Position numbers and translations under genes: made by a program. This document shows, piece after piece, positions 41,394 to 50,975 of a stretch of 64,000 bases of DNA. Origin of the DNA: Klebsiella oxytoca (lineage in GTDB: Bacteria > Pseudomonadota > Gammaproteobacteria > Enterobacterales > Enterobacteriaceae); contig NZ_CP046115.1 of NCBI RefSeq assembly GCF_009707385.1, positions 2,294,001 to 2,358,000 on the forward strand, given 5' to 3'. Numbering within the stretch: position 1 is the stretch's first letter; each line of letters opens with the position of its first letter. The notes beneath the pieces are model-generated. The model was not told the DNA's origin, did no database searches, and was given only the letters and a program-made list of their open reading frames with translations.

Positions 41394-42752
41394 TTAATAT
41401 GCGCGCAGCGTTTGAAACACCGAGGCCAGTTTGCTGGCATCTTTAATACCCGGCTGCGACTCTACGCCTGAATTAAAATCGAGTCCGGCACAGCCGCTTT
41501 TGGCGGCTTCCACACAGTTATCGGCGCCGAGGCCGCCTGCCAGCAGGACGTTACGCAGGTCCTGACCTTGCAGCAGGGACCAGTCGAAGCGCTGGCCGGT
41601 ACCGCCCTGGCCGTTATCGAAAACATATTTGTCGACATGGTTCAAATTACGCTGCGGTAATGTTTCGCCAACGCTGAGGGCTTTCCAGATTTGCACGTTG
41701 CCCGGGAGTTCGGCACGCAGGGTATCTATATAAGCCTGGTCTTCGCTGCCGTGCAGCTGGACTGCGGCTAAGTTCAGACTTTCAACGCGGGCGACAACTT
41801 CCGCCACCGGCGCATTGCGGAACACGCCGACGTAGCTCAAAGGGGCGCTTTCAATCACCGTTTGCGCCTGAGCCTCATTCACCGCACGCGGCGAGGTCGG
41901 GACAAAAATCAGGCCGCCGTAGACGGCGCCGGATTCATACGCCGCCCGGGCATCCTGAGGACGGGTCAGGCCGCAGACTTTATTCTCGCCGAGCAGCACG
42001 CGCTTCACGGCGGCGTTCAAATCGGCGTGTTCCATCAGCGCCGAGCCAATCAGAAAGCCATTGGCGAAGTGACTCAGTTCGCGTACTTCGGCATAGGTAT
42101 GGATACCGGACTCGCTGATCACCGTGACGCCATGACCGAGCTTAGGCGCCAGGGTGCGGGTACGGTTGAGGTCAATCGACATATCGCGCAGATCGCGGTT
42201 GTTGATGCCCACTACTTTCGCTTTCAGCGCGATGGCGCGCTCCAGCTCTTCTTCGTTGCTCACTTCGGTCAGCACGCCCATGTTCAGGCTGTGCGCAACG
42301 GCAGAGAGCTGGCGATACTGCTCGTCATCCAGCACCGAAAGCATCAACAGGCATGCGTCGGCCTGATAGTAGCGCGCCAGGTAGATCTGGTAAGGATCGA
42401 TGGTGAAGTCCTTACACAGAATCGGCTGCGGCGCGACCTTGCTGACGATTGGCAGAAAGTCGAAGCTGCCCTGGAAATACTTCTCATCGCACAGCACCGA
42501 GATAGCCGAGGCGTAGTGCTTGTAGACGCCGGCGATGGCCGCCGGGTCAAAATCATCGCGAATCAGGCCCTTTGAAGGAGAGGCCTTTTTGCACTCGAGA
42601 ATAAACGCGGTACGAGTGCCGGCAAGGGCATCATAAAAATTGCGCTGCGTCGGTACCACTTCATTTTGAAAACTGGCTAACGGTTGTTGTTGTTTGCGGG
42701 CTTCTACCCAAATCGCTTTGTCGGCCACGATTTTTGCTAAAACGGTCTGCAT
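41394..42752 (-). CDS. trpC: Bifunctional indole-3-glycerol phosphate synthase / phosphoribosylanthranilate isomerase
   Basis: Fused TrpC-TrpF enzyme of 452 residues, as in enterobacteria. The N-terminal barrel (1-255) has the IGPS motifs FILECKKASPSKGLI and ISESGIHTYAEV. The C-terminal barrel (256-452) is the isomerase, with KVCGLTRPQDA carrying its catalytic cysteine. It performs the third and fourth committed steps of tryptophan synthesis. Confidence 0.96.
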   Translation of the reverse strand: MQTVLAKIVADKAIWVEARKQQQPLASFQNEVVPTQRNFYDALAGTRTAFILECKKASPSKGLIRDDFDPAAIAGVYKHYASAISVLCDEKYFQGSFDFLPIVSKVAPQPILCKDFTIDPYQIYLARYYQADACLLMLSVLDDEQYRQLSAVAHSLNMGVLTEVSNEEELERAIALKAKVVGINNRDLRDMSIDLNRTRTLAPKLGHGVTVISESGIHTYAEVRELSHFANGFLIGSALMEHADLNAAVKRVLLGENKVCGLTRPQDARAAYESGAVYGGLIFVPTSPRAVNEAQAQTVIESAPLSYVGVFRNAPVAEVVARVESLNLAAVQLHGSEDQAYIDTLRAELPGNVQIWKALSVGETLPQRNLNHVDKYVFDNGQGGTGQRFDWSLLQGQDLRNVLLAGGLGADNCVEAAKSGCAGLDFNSGVESQPGIKDASKLASVFQTLRAY

Positions 42753-42755
42753 TTT

Positions 42756-44351
42756 TTATCCTCTTGCCGCCAGGGCGGTCACTCTGTCATAGGCCGCTCC
42801 GCTGCGCAGCACATCAATGACCTGCTGCGCGTTGGCCTTCAGATCCTCATGTCCATGTAAACGCATCAACATGGCGACGTTGGCGGCAACGGCGGCTTCG
42901 TGAGCGGCATCACCTTTACCTTGTAGCAAGCGCGTAAGAATGTCACGGTTTTCTTCCGGCGTGCCGCCTGCCAGCTGCTCCTGATGATAAGGCGTCAGGC
43001 CAAAATCGGCGGCGGTCAGCTGGTAGCTCTTGATTTCGCCATTGCTTAATTCCGCGACCACCGTCGGCGCGTGCAGCGACACTTCATCCATCCCGCCGCT
43101 ATGGACCACCGCGGCGCGCTGGTAGCCCAGCACGCGCAGGGTTTCCGCAATCGGCAGGACCAGTTCCGGGCTGTAGACGCCAATCAGCGCCAGCGGCGGA
43201 TGCGCCGGGTTGATCAGCGGCCCGAGCACGTTGAACAGGGTACGGGTTTTAAGCTGCTGGCGTACCGGCATGGCGTGACGGAAACCGGTGTGGTACTTCG
43301 GCGCAAACAGGAAGCATACGCCCAGTTCATCCAGCGCCTGGCGAGATTTATCGGCATTCATATCCAGATTGATACCGAATGCTGCCAGCAGGTCGGAAGA
43401 ACCGGACTTGCTCGACACGCTGCGGTTGCCGTGTTTGGCGACCTTCAGGCCGCAGGCGGCGGCAACAAAGGCGCTGGCGGTCGAAATATTGATACTGTTG
43501 CTGCCGTCGCCGCCGGTACCTACGATGTCGGCAAACAGATAGTCCGGGCGCGGGAACGGCGCGGCGTTTTCCAGCAGTGCGGTAGCGGCGCCGGCGATTT
43601 CCTGTGGATGCTCGCCGCGCACCTTCATGCTCACCAGCGCGGCGGCCAGCTGCTCAGGCTTCACTTCACCACGCACGACCGCCGAGAACAGCTGGTGGCT
43701 CTCCTGCTGGCTCAGGGTTTCTGCCTGATACAGTTTTTCCAGAATCGGCTGCAGGGTATTGGTCTGTTCCAGCTTCTGCAGCGCCCAGGCCAGCGTTTGC
43801 TCAAGCAGACGCGCGCCCTGGGTGGTCAGAATTGATTCCGGATGGAACTGGAAGCCGCAGACGCGATCCGCGTCGTGACGTACCGCCATGACCATGCCGT
43901 TAAAGTGGGCGTTGATGGTTAATCCCGCCGGAATGTTGCTGCCCACCAGCGAGTGGTAGCGGGCGACCGGCAGCGGATTGCTCAGCCCGGAAAACATAGC
44001 CTGGCCGTCGTGTTCAATGCTTGAAGCCTTACCGTGGAGGATTTCCCCGGCCTGGCCGACATAGCCGCCGTAGGCTTCAACAATTGCCTGGTGGCCAAGG
44101 CAGATACCGATAATCGGCAGCTTGCCGCGCATGCGGGTCAGCAGCTCCGGCATACAGCCAGCTTCGCTCGGGGTTCCCGGCCCCGGCGAGAGCATCAGTA
44201 CCGGATTTTTCATGGTGCCGATGCGCTCAATCAGCGCCTGCGCCGGGACGGAGTTGCGGTAAATCACCACGTTATGGCCGTTCGAACGCAGCTGGTCTGC
44301 CAGGTTATAGGTAAAAGAGTCGATATTATCGAGCAGCAGAATGTCGGCCAT
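42756..44351 (-). CDS. trpD: Bifunctional anthranilate synthase glutaminase / phosphoribosyltransferase
   Basis: Fused TrpG-TrpD of 531 residues. Residues 1-195 form the class I amidotransferase with the oxyanion block [12 protein letters not shown], the nucleophile cysteine in GICLGHQAI and the HPES histidine. Residues 200-531 are the phosphoribosyltransferase ([32 protein letters not shown]). Translation is coupled to trpE by a one-base TAATG overlap. Confidence 0.96.
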   Translation of the reverse strand: MADILLLDNIDSFTYNLADQLRSNGHNVVIYRNSVPAQALIERIGTMKNPVLMLSPGPGTPSEAGCMPELLTRMRGKLPIIGICLGHQAIVEAYGGYVGQAGEILHGKASSIEHDGQAMFSGLSNPLPVARYHSLVGSNIPAGLTINAHFNGMVMAVRHDADRVCGFQFHPESILTTQGARLLEQTLAWALQKLEQTNTLQPILEKLYQAETLSQQESHQLFSAVVRGEVKPEQLAAALVSMKVRGEHPQEIAGAATALLENAAPFPRPDYLFADIVGTGGDGSNSINISTASAFVAAACGLKVAKHGNRSVSSKSGSSDLLAAFGINLDMNADKSRQALDELGVCFLFAPKYHTGFRHAMPVRQQLKTRTLFNVLGPLINPAHPPLALIGVYSPELVLPIAETLRVLGYQRAAVVHSGGMDEVSLHAPTVVAELSNGEIKSYQLTAADFGLTPYHQEQLAGGTPEENRDILTRLLQGKGDAAHEAAVAANVAMLMRLHGHEDLKANAQQVIDVLRSGAAYDRVTALAARG

Positions 44352-45913
44352 TAGAAAGTCTCCTTCGCGTGGTGGGCCTGAGCGATAGCGCGCAGCACCG
44401 CGCGAGCTTTATTACGGGTTTCATCGGCTTCTGATTGGGGAACGGAATCAAGCACGATACCGGCCCCGGCCTGAACCGTAGCGATTCCATCCTGTACGTA
44501 GGCAGAACGAATCACGATGCAGGTATCGAGGTCGCCGTGGGCGGTAAAGTAGCCCACCGCGCCGCCGTAGCTGCCGCGGCGTTTGCCTTCAGCGGCCGCG
44601 ATAAGCTGCATGGCGCGTACTTTCGGAGCACCGCTGAGGGTGCCCATGTTCATACAGGCGCGATAGGCATGCAGAACGTCGAGATCGCTGCGCAGCTCGC
44701 CAACCACGCGGGAGACGAGGTGCATCACGAAAGAGTAACGGTCGACTTTGGTCAGGTCGGCGACGTAGCGGCTACCGGGAGTACAGATGCGCGCAAGGTC
44801 GTTACGCGCCAGGTCAACCAGCATCAGATGTTCGGAAAGCTCTTTATGGTCGGTGCGCATCTCCAGTTCGATACGGCTGTCGAGATCGCGATCCAGCGAA
44901 CCATCGGCGCGGCGGCCGCGCGGACGGGTACCGGCGATCGGGTAGATTTCAATCTGGCGATTGGTGGCATCGTACTTGAGAGAGCTCTCCGGCGACGCGC
45001 CGAACAGGGTAAAGTCGTTATCCTGCATAAAGAACATATACGGGCTCGGATTGCTCTTCTTCAGCACATCATAAGCAGCCAGCGGCGACGGGCAGGGCAG
45101 CGAGAAGCGGCGCGAAGGTACGACCTGGAAGATCTCTCCCGCCCGGATAGCGCGCTGCATTTTACGTACCACGGCACCGTACTCTTCGTCGCTTTGATCG
45201 CAATCGCAGCGCATCTCGGCCACCGTGGTTACCGGAAGCGGCGCCGGCGGTTCGTTCAGCTGCTGACGGAGCTGAGCAAGACGCTGTAAGAGACGCTGTT
45301 TTTCGCTTTCCAGCGGGGTGAACAGGCTCGCCTGGATGCGGGTGTTTTTGGTCTGATGGTCAATAACCAGCAGCGTTTCCGCGAGATAAAAGCAGTAATC
45401 CGGGCAGGCAGTATCGCTTTCCAGCGGCGGCAGATCTTCAAAACCGGCAACCAGGTCATAGGCAAACAGGCCACCGAAGAACATCGCTTCGCGCTCATCC
45501 TGCGGAACGGTAATCAGCTCCTGCAGCAGGCGGAATGCGTCAAATACCGATAACGAACACAGGCGGGCGTCTTCATCTAACAGCGAGCTGACCGGCGGGA
45601 AGGTTAAGACCCGGCTATCAGGCTGACGCTGATTATTAATGCCTGAAGGTAAAGCGCTATCCAGCAGATCCAGCAGCGCCGTACCGTTGGCCGAAAATGA
45701 CTGAATAGTGACGGTGTCACCTAACGCGGTAATGCGCAGCGCGCTATCAACCAGCAGCAGGCTCTTTAAATCATCCTTACTGTCGATATCAGCGGATTCC
45801 AGCAGCAGGGTGGCCGGACGCGCGCCGCAGAGCTGGTGGAATAACGCCGTGGGGTTTTCCCGATAGATGGCGTCGCTGGTGAGAAGCTCGAGTGCCGGTT
45901 TTGATGTTTGCAT
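44351..45913 (-). CDS. trpE: Anthranilate synthase component I
   Basis: Makes anthranilate from chorismate with ammonia delivered by TrpD; 520 residues. The tryptophan feedback site includes [17 protein letters not shown]. The chorismate-binding C-terminal half has [15 protein letters not shown] and [19 protein letters not shown] 45913 ([20 protein letters not shown]) matches the E. coli start. First structural gene, behind the leader and attenuator. Confidence 0.97.
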   Translation of the reverse strand: MQTSKPALELLTSDAIYRENPTALFHQLCGARPATLLLESADIDSKDDLKSLLLVDSALRITALGDTVTIQSFSANGTALLDLLDSALPSGINNQRQPDSRVLTFPPVSSLLDEDARLCSLSVFDAFRLLQELITVPQDEREAMFFGGLFAYDLVAGFEDLPPLESDTACPDYCFYLAETLLVIDHQTKNTRIQASLFTPLESEKQRLLQRLAQLRQQLNEPPAPLPVTTVAEMRCDCDQSDEEYGAVVRKMQRAIRAGEIFQVVPSRRFSLPCPSPLAAYDVLKKSNPSPYMFFMQDNDFTLFGASPESSLKYDATNRQIEIYPIAGTRPRGRRADGSLDRDLDSRIELEMRTDHKELSEHLMLVDLARNDLARICTPGSRYVADLTKVDRYSFVMHLVSRVVGELRSDLDVLHAYRACMNMGTLSGAPKVRAMQLIAAAEGKRRGSYGGAVGYFTAHGDLDTCIVIRSAYVQDGIATVQAGAGIVLDSVPQSEADETRNKARAVLRAIAQAHHAKETF

Positions 45914-45950
45914 TATTGTTCTCGCCTGTTCGGTATAATAATTTGTCCAA

Positions 45951-45974
45951 TAAAAAGCCCGCTCATTGGCGGGC
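45951..45974 (-). terminator. trp attenuator (3:4 terminator)
   Basis: On the minus strand GCCCGC-CAATGA-GCGGGC is followed by TTTTTA, 38 bases before trpE. It is the leader terminator that is bypassed when ribosomes stall at the tandem Trp codons of trpL. Confidence 0.92.
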
Positions 45975-46005
45975 CGGGTATCTGTATGCTGAGTGCAAAA
46001 CGCGA

Positions 46006-46068
46006 TCACGCCGCCCGATAACAGGAGGTGCGCCACCAGCCGTGCAGAGTGATAAATTGCGTTTTCAT
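46006..46068 (-). CDS. trpL: trp operon leader peptide
   Basis: Attenuation leader of 20 codons reading MKTQFITLHGWWRTSCYRAA, with the two adjacent tryptophan codons at 11-12. GWWRTS is shared with the 14-residue E. coli leader, but this one runs six residues longer. Uncharged tRNA-Trp stalls the ribosome here and favours the antiterminator. It lies between the operator and the 3:4 terminator. Confidence 0.92.
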   Translation of the reverse strand: MKTQFITLHGWWRTSCYRAA

Positions 46069-46090
46069 CGTTGATACCCCTTCATGTGAA

Positions 46091-46129
46091 CTTGCGTACT
46101 AGTTAACTAGTTCGAGAGATTAAAGTCAA
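46091..46129 (-). promoter_or_regulatory. trp promoter and TrpR operator
   Basis: The minus strand carries -35 TTGACT (46129-46124), a 17-base spacer and -10 TTAACT. The -10 lies inside the operator CGAACTAGTTAACTAGTACG (46114-46095), which matches the E. coli trp operator as I know it. TrpR with tryptophan would cover the -10. Confidence 0.93.
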
Positions 46130-46272
46130 CCCCTGTTTGCAGATTTTCTCTATCAGTCGGTATGATGATGCGCTTATTAATATCCTTAATCCCTTAAGCT
46201 GCAGAACTACAGTTAATCTGCCTGTGACTTAAAAGTATGACGGGTACAGGTTCATGTCCAGCAGGAGTCATC

Positions 46273-47142
46273 TTGAGCAATACCAATTACGCAGTGATTT
46301 ACGACCTGCACAGCCATACCATCGCCTCTGACGGGCGACTGACTCCAGAAGAACTTGTCCATCGCGCTCACCAGATGCGCGTCGGTACCCTGGCGATAAC
46401 CGACCATGATACCGTGGCGGCAATCCCTGCCGCCCGGGCGGAAATCGAGCGAGCCGCTTTACCGTTGACGCTGATTACCGGGGTGGAAATTTCCACGCTG
46501 TGGGAAAACCACGAAATTCACATAGTCGGGCTGAATATCGATATTGCCCATCCGGCGATGACCACGCTGCTTGATGAACAGAAAGCGCGTCGCCAGGCGC
46601 GAGGTCAGCAGATTGCCGAGCGGCTGGAAAAAGCGCGCATCCCGGGCGCCTGGGAAGGGGCGCTGAAGCTGGCGGACGGCGGTGCGGTGACGCGCGGTCA
46701 TTTTGCCCGTTTTCTGGTGGAAGCCGGCTACGCAACCAACATGGCAGACGTCTTTAAGAAATATCTCGCGCGAGGGAAAACAGGTTATGTTCCGCCCCAG
46801 TGGTGTACAATAAAACAAGCAATTGATGTCATTCATCATTCTGGCGGTAAAGCGGTTATTGCCCACCCCGGGCGCTATGACCTCTCGGCGAAGTGGTTGA
46901 AACGACTATTGGCCCACTTTAGCGAACAGGGCGGCGATGCGATGGAGGTGGCGCAGTGTCAGCAGGCGCCGCACGAGCGGGCTCAGCTTGCCGCCTACGC
47001 AATACAGTACGGCCTTCACGCTTCGCAGGGGTCTGATTTTCATCAGCCTTGTCCATGGATCGAACTGGGCCGCAAACTTTGGCTACCCGCTGGTGTAGAA
47101 GGGATCTGGCGCAGTTGGGAAGTGGCTGTAGAACAAAATTGA
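46273..47142 (+). CDS. rnm: RNase AM (Rnm/YciV), 5'-3' exoribonuclease
   Basis: PHP-domain exonuclease of 289 residues that matures the 5' ends of rRNAs in E. coli and also removes short RNA and phosphoadenosine phosphate. Metal-binding motifs are DLHSHTIASDG near the start, TDHDT, HPGRYDLS and the final SDFHQPCPW. TTG 46273 is taken as start because AGGAG lies six bases upstream and the protein begins MSNTNYAVIYDLHSH, as in E. coli. Divergent from trp. Confidence 0.92.
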   Translation: MSNTNYAVIYDLHSHTIASDGRLTPEELVHRAHQMRVGTLAITDHDTVAAIPAARAEIERAALPLTLITGVEISTLWENHEIHIVGLNIDIAHPAMTTLLDEQKARRQARGQQIAERLEKARIPGAWEGALKLADGGAVTRGHFARFLVEAGYATNMADVFKKYLARGKTGYVPPQWCTIKQAIDVIHHSGGKAVIAHPGRYDLSAKWLKRLLAHFSEQGGDAMEVAQCQQAPHERAQLAAYAIQYGLHASQGSDFHQPCPWIELGRKLWLPAGVEGIWRSWEVAVEQN

Positions 47143-47151
47143 GAGGGAAGT

Positions 47152-47772
47152 ATGAGCCAGTTTTTTTATATCCATCCGGAAAACCCGCAGGCGCGGTTGA
47201 TTAACCAGGCGGTGGACATTGTGCGTAAAGGCGGGGTTATCGTCTATCCGACGGATTCCGGCTACGCCTTAGGCTGCAAAATTGAAGATAAAGGTGCGAT
47301 GGAGCGGATTTGCCGGATTCGTAATCTGCCAAACGGCCACAACTTTACGCTGATGTGCCGCGACCTTTCCGAACTGTCGACCTATTCATTCGTCGATAAC
47401 GTGGCCTTTCGTCTGATCAAAAACAACACGCCGGGCAACTACACCTTTATCCTTAAAGGAACCAAAGAGGTACCGCGTCGCTTGTTGCAGGATAAGCGTA
47501 AGACCATCGGGATGCGCGTGCCGTCAAACCCGATTGCGCAGATGCTGCTGGAAGCCTTGGGCGAGCCGATGCTGTCGACGTCGCTGATGCTGCCGGGAAG
47601 CGATTTTACCGAATCGGACCCGGAAGAGATCAAAGATCGCCTGGAGAAGCAGGTGGACCTGATTATTCACGGCGGCTATCTGGGCCAGCAGCCGACGACG
47701 GTTATCGATCTCACCGAAGATACCCCGGTTGTGGTTCGTGAAGGTGTTGGTGATGTGAAGCCGTTCCTGTAA
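47152..47772 (+). CDS. yciO: YciO, YrdC/Sua5 family protein
   Basis: A 206-residue paralog of TsaC with the dsRNA/nucleotide-binding YrdC fold (GGVIVYPTDSGYALGCK, MCRDLSELSTYSFVDN, the TIGMRVPSNPIAQMLL block). The role in vivo is unclear. Nine bases after rnm, so probably co-transcribed with it and with yciQ. Confidence 0.93.
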   Translation: MSQFFYIHPENPQARLINQAVDIVRKGGVIVYPTDSGYALGCKIEDKGAMERICRIRNLPNGHNFTLMCRDLSELSTYSFVDNVAFRLIKNNTPGNYTFILKGTKEVPRRLLQDKRKTIGMRVPSNPIAQMLLEALGEPMLSTSLMLPGSDFTESDPEEIKDRLEKQVDLIIHGGYLGQQPTTVIDLTEDTPVVVREGVGDVKPFL

Positions 47773-47803
47773 TTACTGATGTTATTCCACGGAAGGAATA
47801 GTT

Positions 47804-49699
47804 ATGAGATGGACATGGATCTGTCGATTTTTTCTTTTGCTGTGGCTGTTCAGCGTTCCGTTCAGCCATGCGCGTTCTGACCATTTATCCCCTGCAGAAG
47901 AAGCGATTGCGCTGTTTGACGTTCAGGCCTTCATGCGTCCTGACGGGGTGCTGGATGTGCAAGAAAACATTCACTTCCAGGCGCGCAACAGGCAGATTAA
48001 ACACGGTTTTTTTCGCGATCTTCCGCGCATGTGGCTGCGGCCAGATGGTAACGCGGCCCTGTTGACGTATCATGTTATTGGCGTGACCCGTGACGGAAAA
48101 CCTGAACCCTGGCATCTGCTCTGGCGCAGGGGGACCATGAGAATCGTCGTAGGCGATGAACAGACACTTCTGCCGGAAGGCGATTATCGCTACCAGGTGC
48201 ACTATCAGGTCAGCAACGCGTTTATCCGCGATGGCGATGATGACGTGCTTATCTGGAACGTCACCGGTGATAGCTGGTCGTTCAAAATATACCAGGTTCG
48301 CTTCGCCCTGCAGCTGGTGGAGGCTCAAGGAGATCCGTTTAAGCATATCGACTTTTTTACCGGCGATTATGGCGAAAGGTTAAAAAATGGTCACCTTCTG
48401 CCGGACGGGCGCATTGAGTCCCGCGAACCCTTCTACCAGCAGGATTTTACCGTACTCTATCGCTGGTCTCGGGCGCTGTTGCCTGATGCCGCAGAGCCTC
48501 AGGCGACTCATCTTCTCCCGCATCTTTTTATCCCCACGCGATTGTCGTTGATCGTCTGGATCCCCTGCGGGCTGATGGCGGGTTATTTCTTGTTTTTATG
48601 GCTACGCAGGCCGCGCTTTACCCCGGTTGACGTGCCGGTGCTGACGTCAATGTCCACGGAGTTTTCACCCGGCTATCTGCGTATGGCGGCGAAGCAGACC
48701 TACGACGATAAAGGTTTTTGCGCCGATGTGACCCACCTGATTGTGAAAGGGCGGGTGGCGCTGGAGAGCATGCCGGGTGACAAAACGCAGCAATGTCTGG
48801 TGAGGGTTCATTCGGGGGCGAGCAGAAAAAGCGATATACCGACCCGGGAAGAGCAACTCTTGATGGATCTGTTGTTCCGCAAGGGCGATAAGGTGGTACT
48901 TAAGGGGCGCTACAATAGAACGCTGCGTAAAGCTTTTACGCGGATGGAGAAACACTATCGTCAGCAGCATAAGGGCGCGGGGTATCGGCCTTTGAGCTTC
49001 GTGTTGTTTGGGATTGTGGCGATGTTTGCGACCCAGGCTCTGGCTAATGCGCAGAGTCTGGGCTGGACGGCCAGAACCTTAACTGCGGATTGGTTTGTGG
49101 GCCTTTTCTTCGTTCTTCCGCTTCTCTTTAGCGGCGTGAGCCTGGTGGTTGACGGCGATCTCGGCAAACCGATTCGCAAGAGTTTACTGGCGACGTTGTT
49201 CTTTCCGCTTATCGGTGGTGGCCTGATTTTTCTGTTTCTATGGGCAAATATGGGTTTTTCGCTCTTTCAATGGTATATGCCCGCCGGATACTTCAGCGCA
49301 TGGTGCCTGACCGGTTATATCACCGCGCTGGGCTTTTGCTTCCTTCCACAGCTTACGCAATCAGGCCAGCAGCGCTTAGCCCAGGCCAGGGGGATAATCC
49401 ACTATCTGGAACGTCTGGAGGCAGCGACGCACAGCGGACAACGGCGCAAAGGTGAATCCCGTTACCTGGATATTTCATTGCTTAGCTGGGCGGTAGCCGC
49501 AGGGTTGGGTAAGGAGTGGGCCAATCGCCTGGCTCCATCCCTGGCGGCAGCGATTAAGGCGCCGGAAATAGCCAGATCCGGGGTGTTATTGTCCTTGCAG
49601 GCGCATTTGAGCATCGGGGCCTCCAGCGCTTCTGGTTTCGGCAGCGGCGGGGGATTTTCAGGCGGCGGTGCCGGAGGTGGCGGCGGAGGCGGATGGTGA
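47804..49699 (+). CDS. yciQ: YciQ, DUF2207 membrane protein with glycine-rich tail
   Basis: A 631-residue envelope protein, the E. coli YciQ length. Signal peptide (ending SHARS), DUF2207 beta-rich region to about residue 235 (KHGFFRDLPRMW, YQVHYQVSNAF), a membrane segment near 255, a cytoplasmic part and further membrane segments at about 400-520, then a tail ending GGAGGGGGGGW. Paralog of the protein at 13559-15601. Function unknown. Confidence 0.92.
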   Translation: MRWTWICRFFLLLWLFSVPFSHARSDHLSPAEEAIALFDVQAFMRPDGVLDVQENIHFQARNRQIKHGFFRDLPRMWLRPDGNAALLTYHVIGVTRDGKPEPWHLLWRRGTMRIVVGDEQTLLPEGDYRYQVHYQVSNAFIRDGDDDVLIWNVTGDSWSFKIYQVRFALQLVEAQGDPFKHIDFFTGDYGERLKNGHLLPDGRIESREPFYQQDFTVLYRWSRALLPDAAEPQATHLLPHLFIPTRLSLIVWIPCGLMAGYFLFLWLRRPRFTPVDVPVLTSMSTEFSPGYLRMAAKQTYDDKGFCADVTHLIVKGRVALESMPGDKTQQCLVRVHSGASRKSDIPTREEQLLMDLLFRKGDKVVLKGRYNRTLRKAFTRMEKHYRQQHKGAGYRPLSFVLFGIVAMFATQALANAQSLGWTARTLTADWFVGLFFVLPLLFSGVSLVVDGDLGKPIRKSLLATLFFPLIGGGLIFLFLWANMGFSLFQWYMPAGYFSAWCLTGYITALGFCFLPQLTQSGQQRLAQARGIIHYLERLEAATHSGQRRKGESRYLDISLLSWAVAAGLGKEWANRLAPSLAAAIKAPEIARSGVLLSLQAHLSIGASSASGFGSGGGFSGGGAGGGGGGGW

Positions 49700-49925
49700 G
49701 TTGTGCTATGCTCATCACAGCAAAGAAGCATTCATCTTAAAGTTCGTGTACCATGTTCGCCCACGCGAGAAGGCGTATTGCTGATGTGCCGCTTATTGCG
49801 GTACATCAAGTTACACGTTTTAATGCAAAACTATGTACAGAACAGGGTGTTAGGTTTTTTCTTTCTCGGCCCTGTTTTTCGAAGTATACCAGACGCCTGG
49901 GAAGGCGACACCTTAAGGAAGCTCA

Positions 49926-50810
49926 ATGAGCGAGAAATTACAAAAAGTGCTGGCCCGCGCTGGCCACGGCTCCCGCCGTGAAATTGAAGCCAAAATCGAA
50001 GCTGGCCGCGTCAGCGTAGATGGCAAAATCGCCACCCTTGGCGATCGCGTTGAAGTGGTCCCCGGTTTAAAAATTCGCATCGACGGTCACCTTGTCTCAG
50101 TGAAAGAGTCTGCGGAACAGATTTGTCGCGTGCTGGCCTACTACAAGCCGGAAGGCGAACTCTGTACCCGTAACGATCCGGAAGGGCGTCCAACGGTATT
50201 CGATCGTCTGCCAAAGCTGCGCGGCGCGCGCTGGATTGCCGTCGGTCGTCTTGATGTCAATACCTGTGGATTGCTGCTGTTCACTACCGACGGCGAACTG
50301 GCTAACCGCCTGATGCACCCGAGCCGCGAAGTAGAGCGTGAATATGCGGTGCGCGTATTTGGCCAGATAGATGATGACAAGCTGCGTCAGCTGTCTCGCG
50401 GCGTACAGCTGGAAGATGGCCCGGCGGCGTTTAAAACCATTAAGTTCACCGGTGGTGAAGGTATCAACCAGTGGTACAACGTCACGCTGACCGAAGGCCG
50501 CAACCGCGAGGTTCGCCGCCTGTGGGAAGCCGTTGGCGTGCAGGTCAGCCGCCTGATCCGCGTGCGCTATGGCGATATTCTGCTGCCGAAAGGCCTGCCT
50601 CGCGGCGGCTATACCGAGCTGGACCTGGCGCAAACGAACTACCTGCGTGAGCTGGTAGAGCTGACGCCGGAAACCACCTCTAAGGTTGCGGTCGAAAAAG
50701 ATCGTCGTCGCATGAAAGCGAATCAGATTCGCCGTGCGGTTAAGCGCCATAGCCAGGTGAGCAATAATAATAACCGTCGTTCCAGCAGCCGTAATAACGG
50801 CAACGGTTAA
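49926..50810 (+). CDS. rluB: 23S rRNA pseudouridine(2605) synthase RluB
   Basis: Modifies U2605 of 23S rRNA. It has an N-terminal S4 RNA-binding domain ([20 protein letters not shown]) and a RsuA-type catalytic domain with the nucleophile aspartate in [17 protein letters not shown]. The tail is basic and asparagine/serine/arginine-rich ([11 protein letters not shown]). Length is 294 residues. The 226-base spacer before it shows nothing recognisable apart from the promoter region. Confidence 0.95.
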   Translation: MSEKLQKVLARAGHGSRREIEAKIEAGRVSVDGKIATLGDRVEVVPGLKIRIDGHLVSVKESAEQICRVLAYYKPEGELCTRNDPEGRPTVFDRLPKLRGARWIAVGRLDVNTCGLLLFTTDGELANRLMHPSREVEREYAVRVFGQIDDDKLRQLSRGVQLEDGPAAFKTIKFTGGEGINQWYNVTLTEGRNREVRRLWEAVGVQVSRLIRVRYGDILLPKGLPRGGYTELDLAQTNYLRELVELTPETTSKVAVEKDRRRMKANQIRRAVKRHSQVSNNNNRRSSSRNNGNG

Positions 50811-50819
50811 TACTTTCAG

Positions 50820-50840
50820 TTCCGGCGGGTACCGCCGGAA
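50820..50840 (+). terminator. Hairpin after rluB
   Basis: TTCCGGCGG / CCGCCGGAA stem ten bases after the stop, followed by TCCTTTCTCC. Probably a modest terminator. Confidence 0.6.
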
Positions 50841-50850
50841 TCCTTTCTCC

Positions 50851-50866
50851 TGTGATACCTTTCACA
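50851..50866 (+). promoter_or_regulatory. CRP site upstream of the beta-glucoside cassette
   Basis: TGTGATACCTTTCACA matches the CRP core TGTGAN6TCACA exactly. It lies 110 bases before the transporter gene. A possible -10 TATACT is at 50937-50942. Catabolite control of the cassette is expected. Confidence 0.82.
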
Positions 50867-50975
50867 GTTCTGTATAAAGACAAAAAACAGGAAATCCCCG
50901 GACAAATAACGCAAAGCGGTGCGTCAGGCCACGCCATATACTGACGGCACTAATTACATAAACAGGTAGCCTAAA

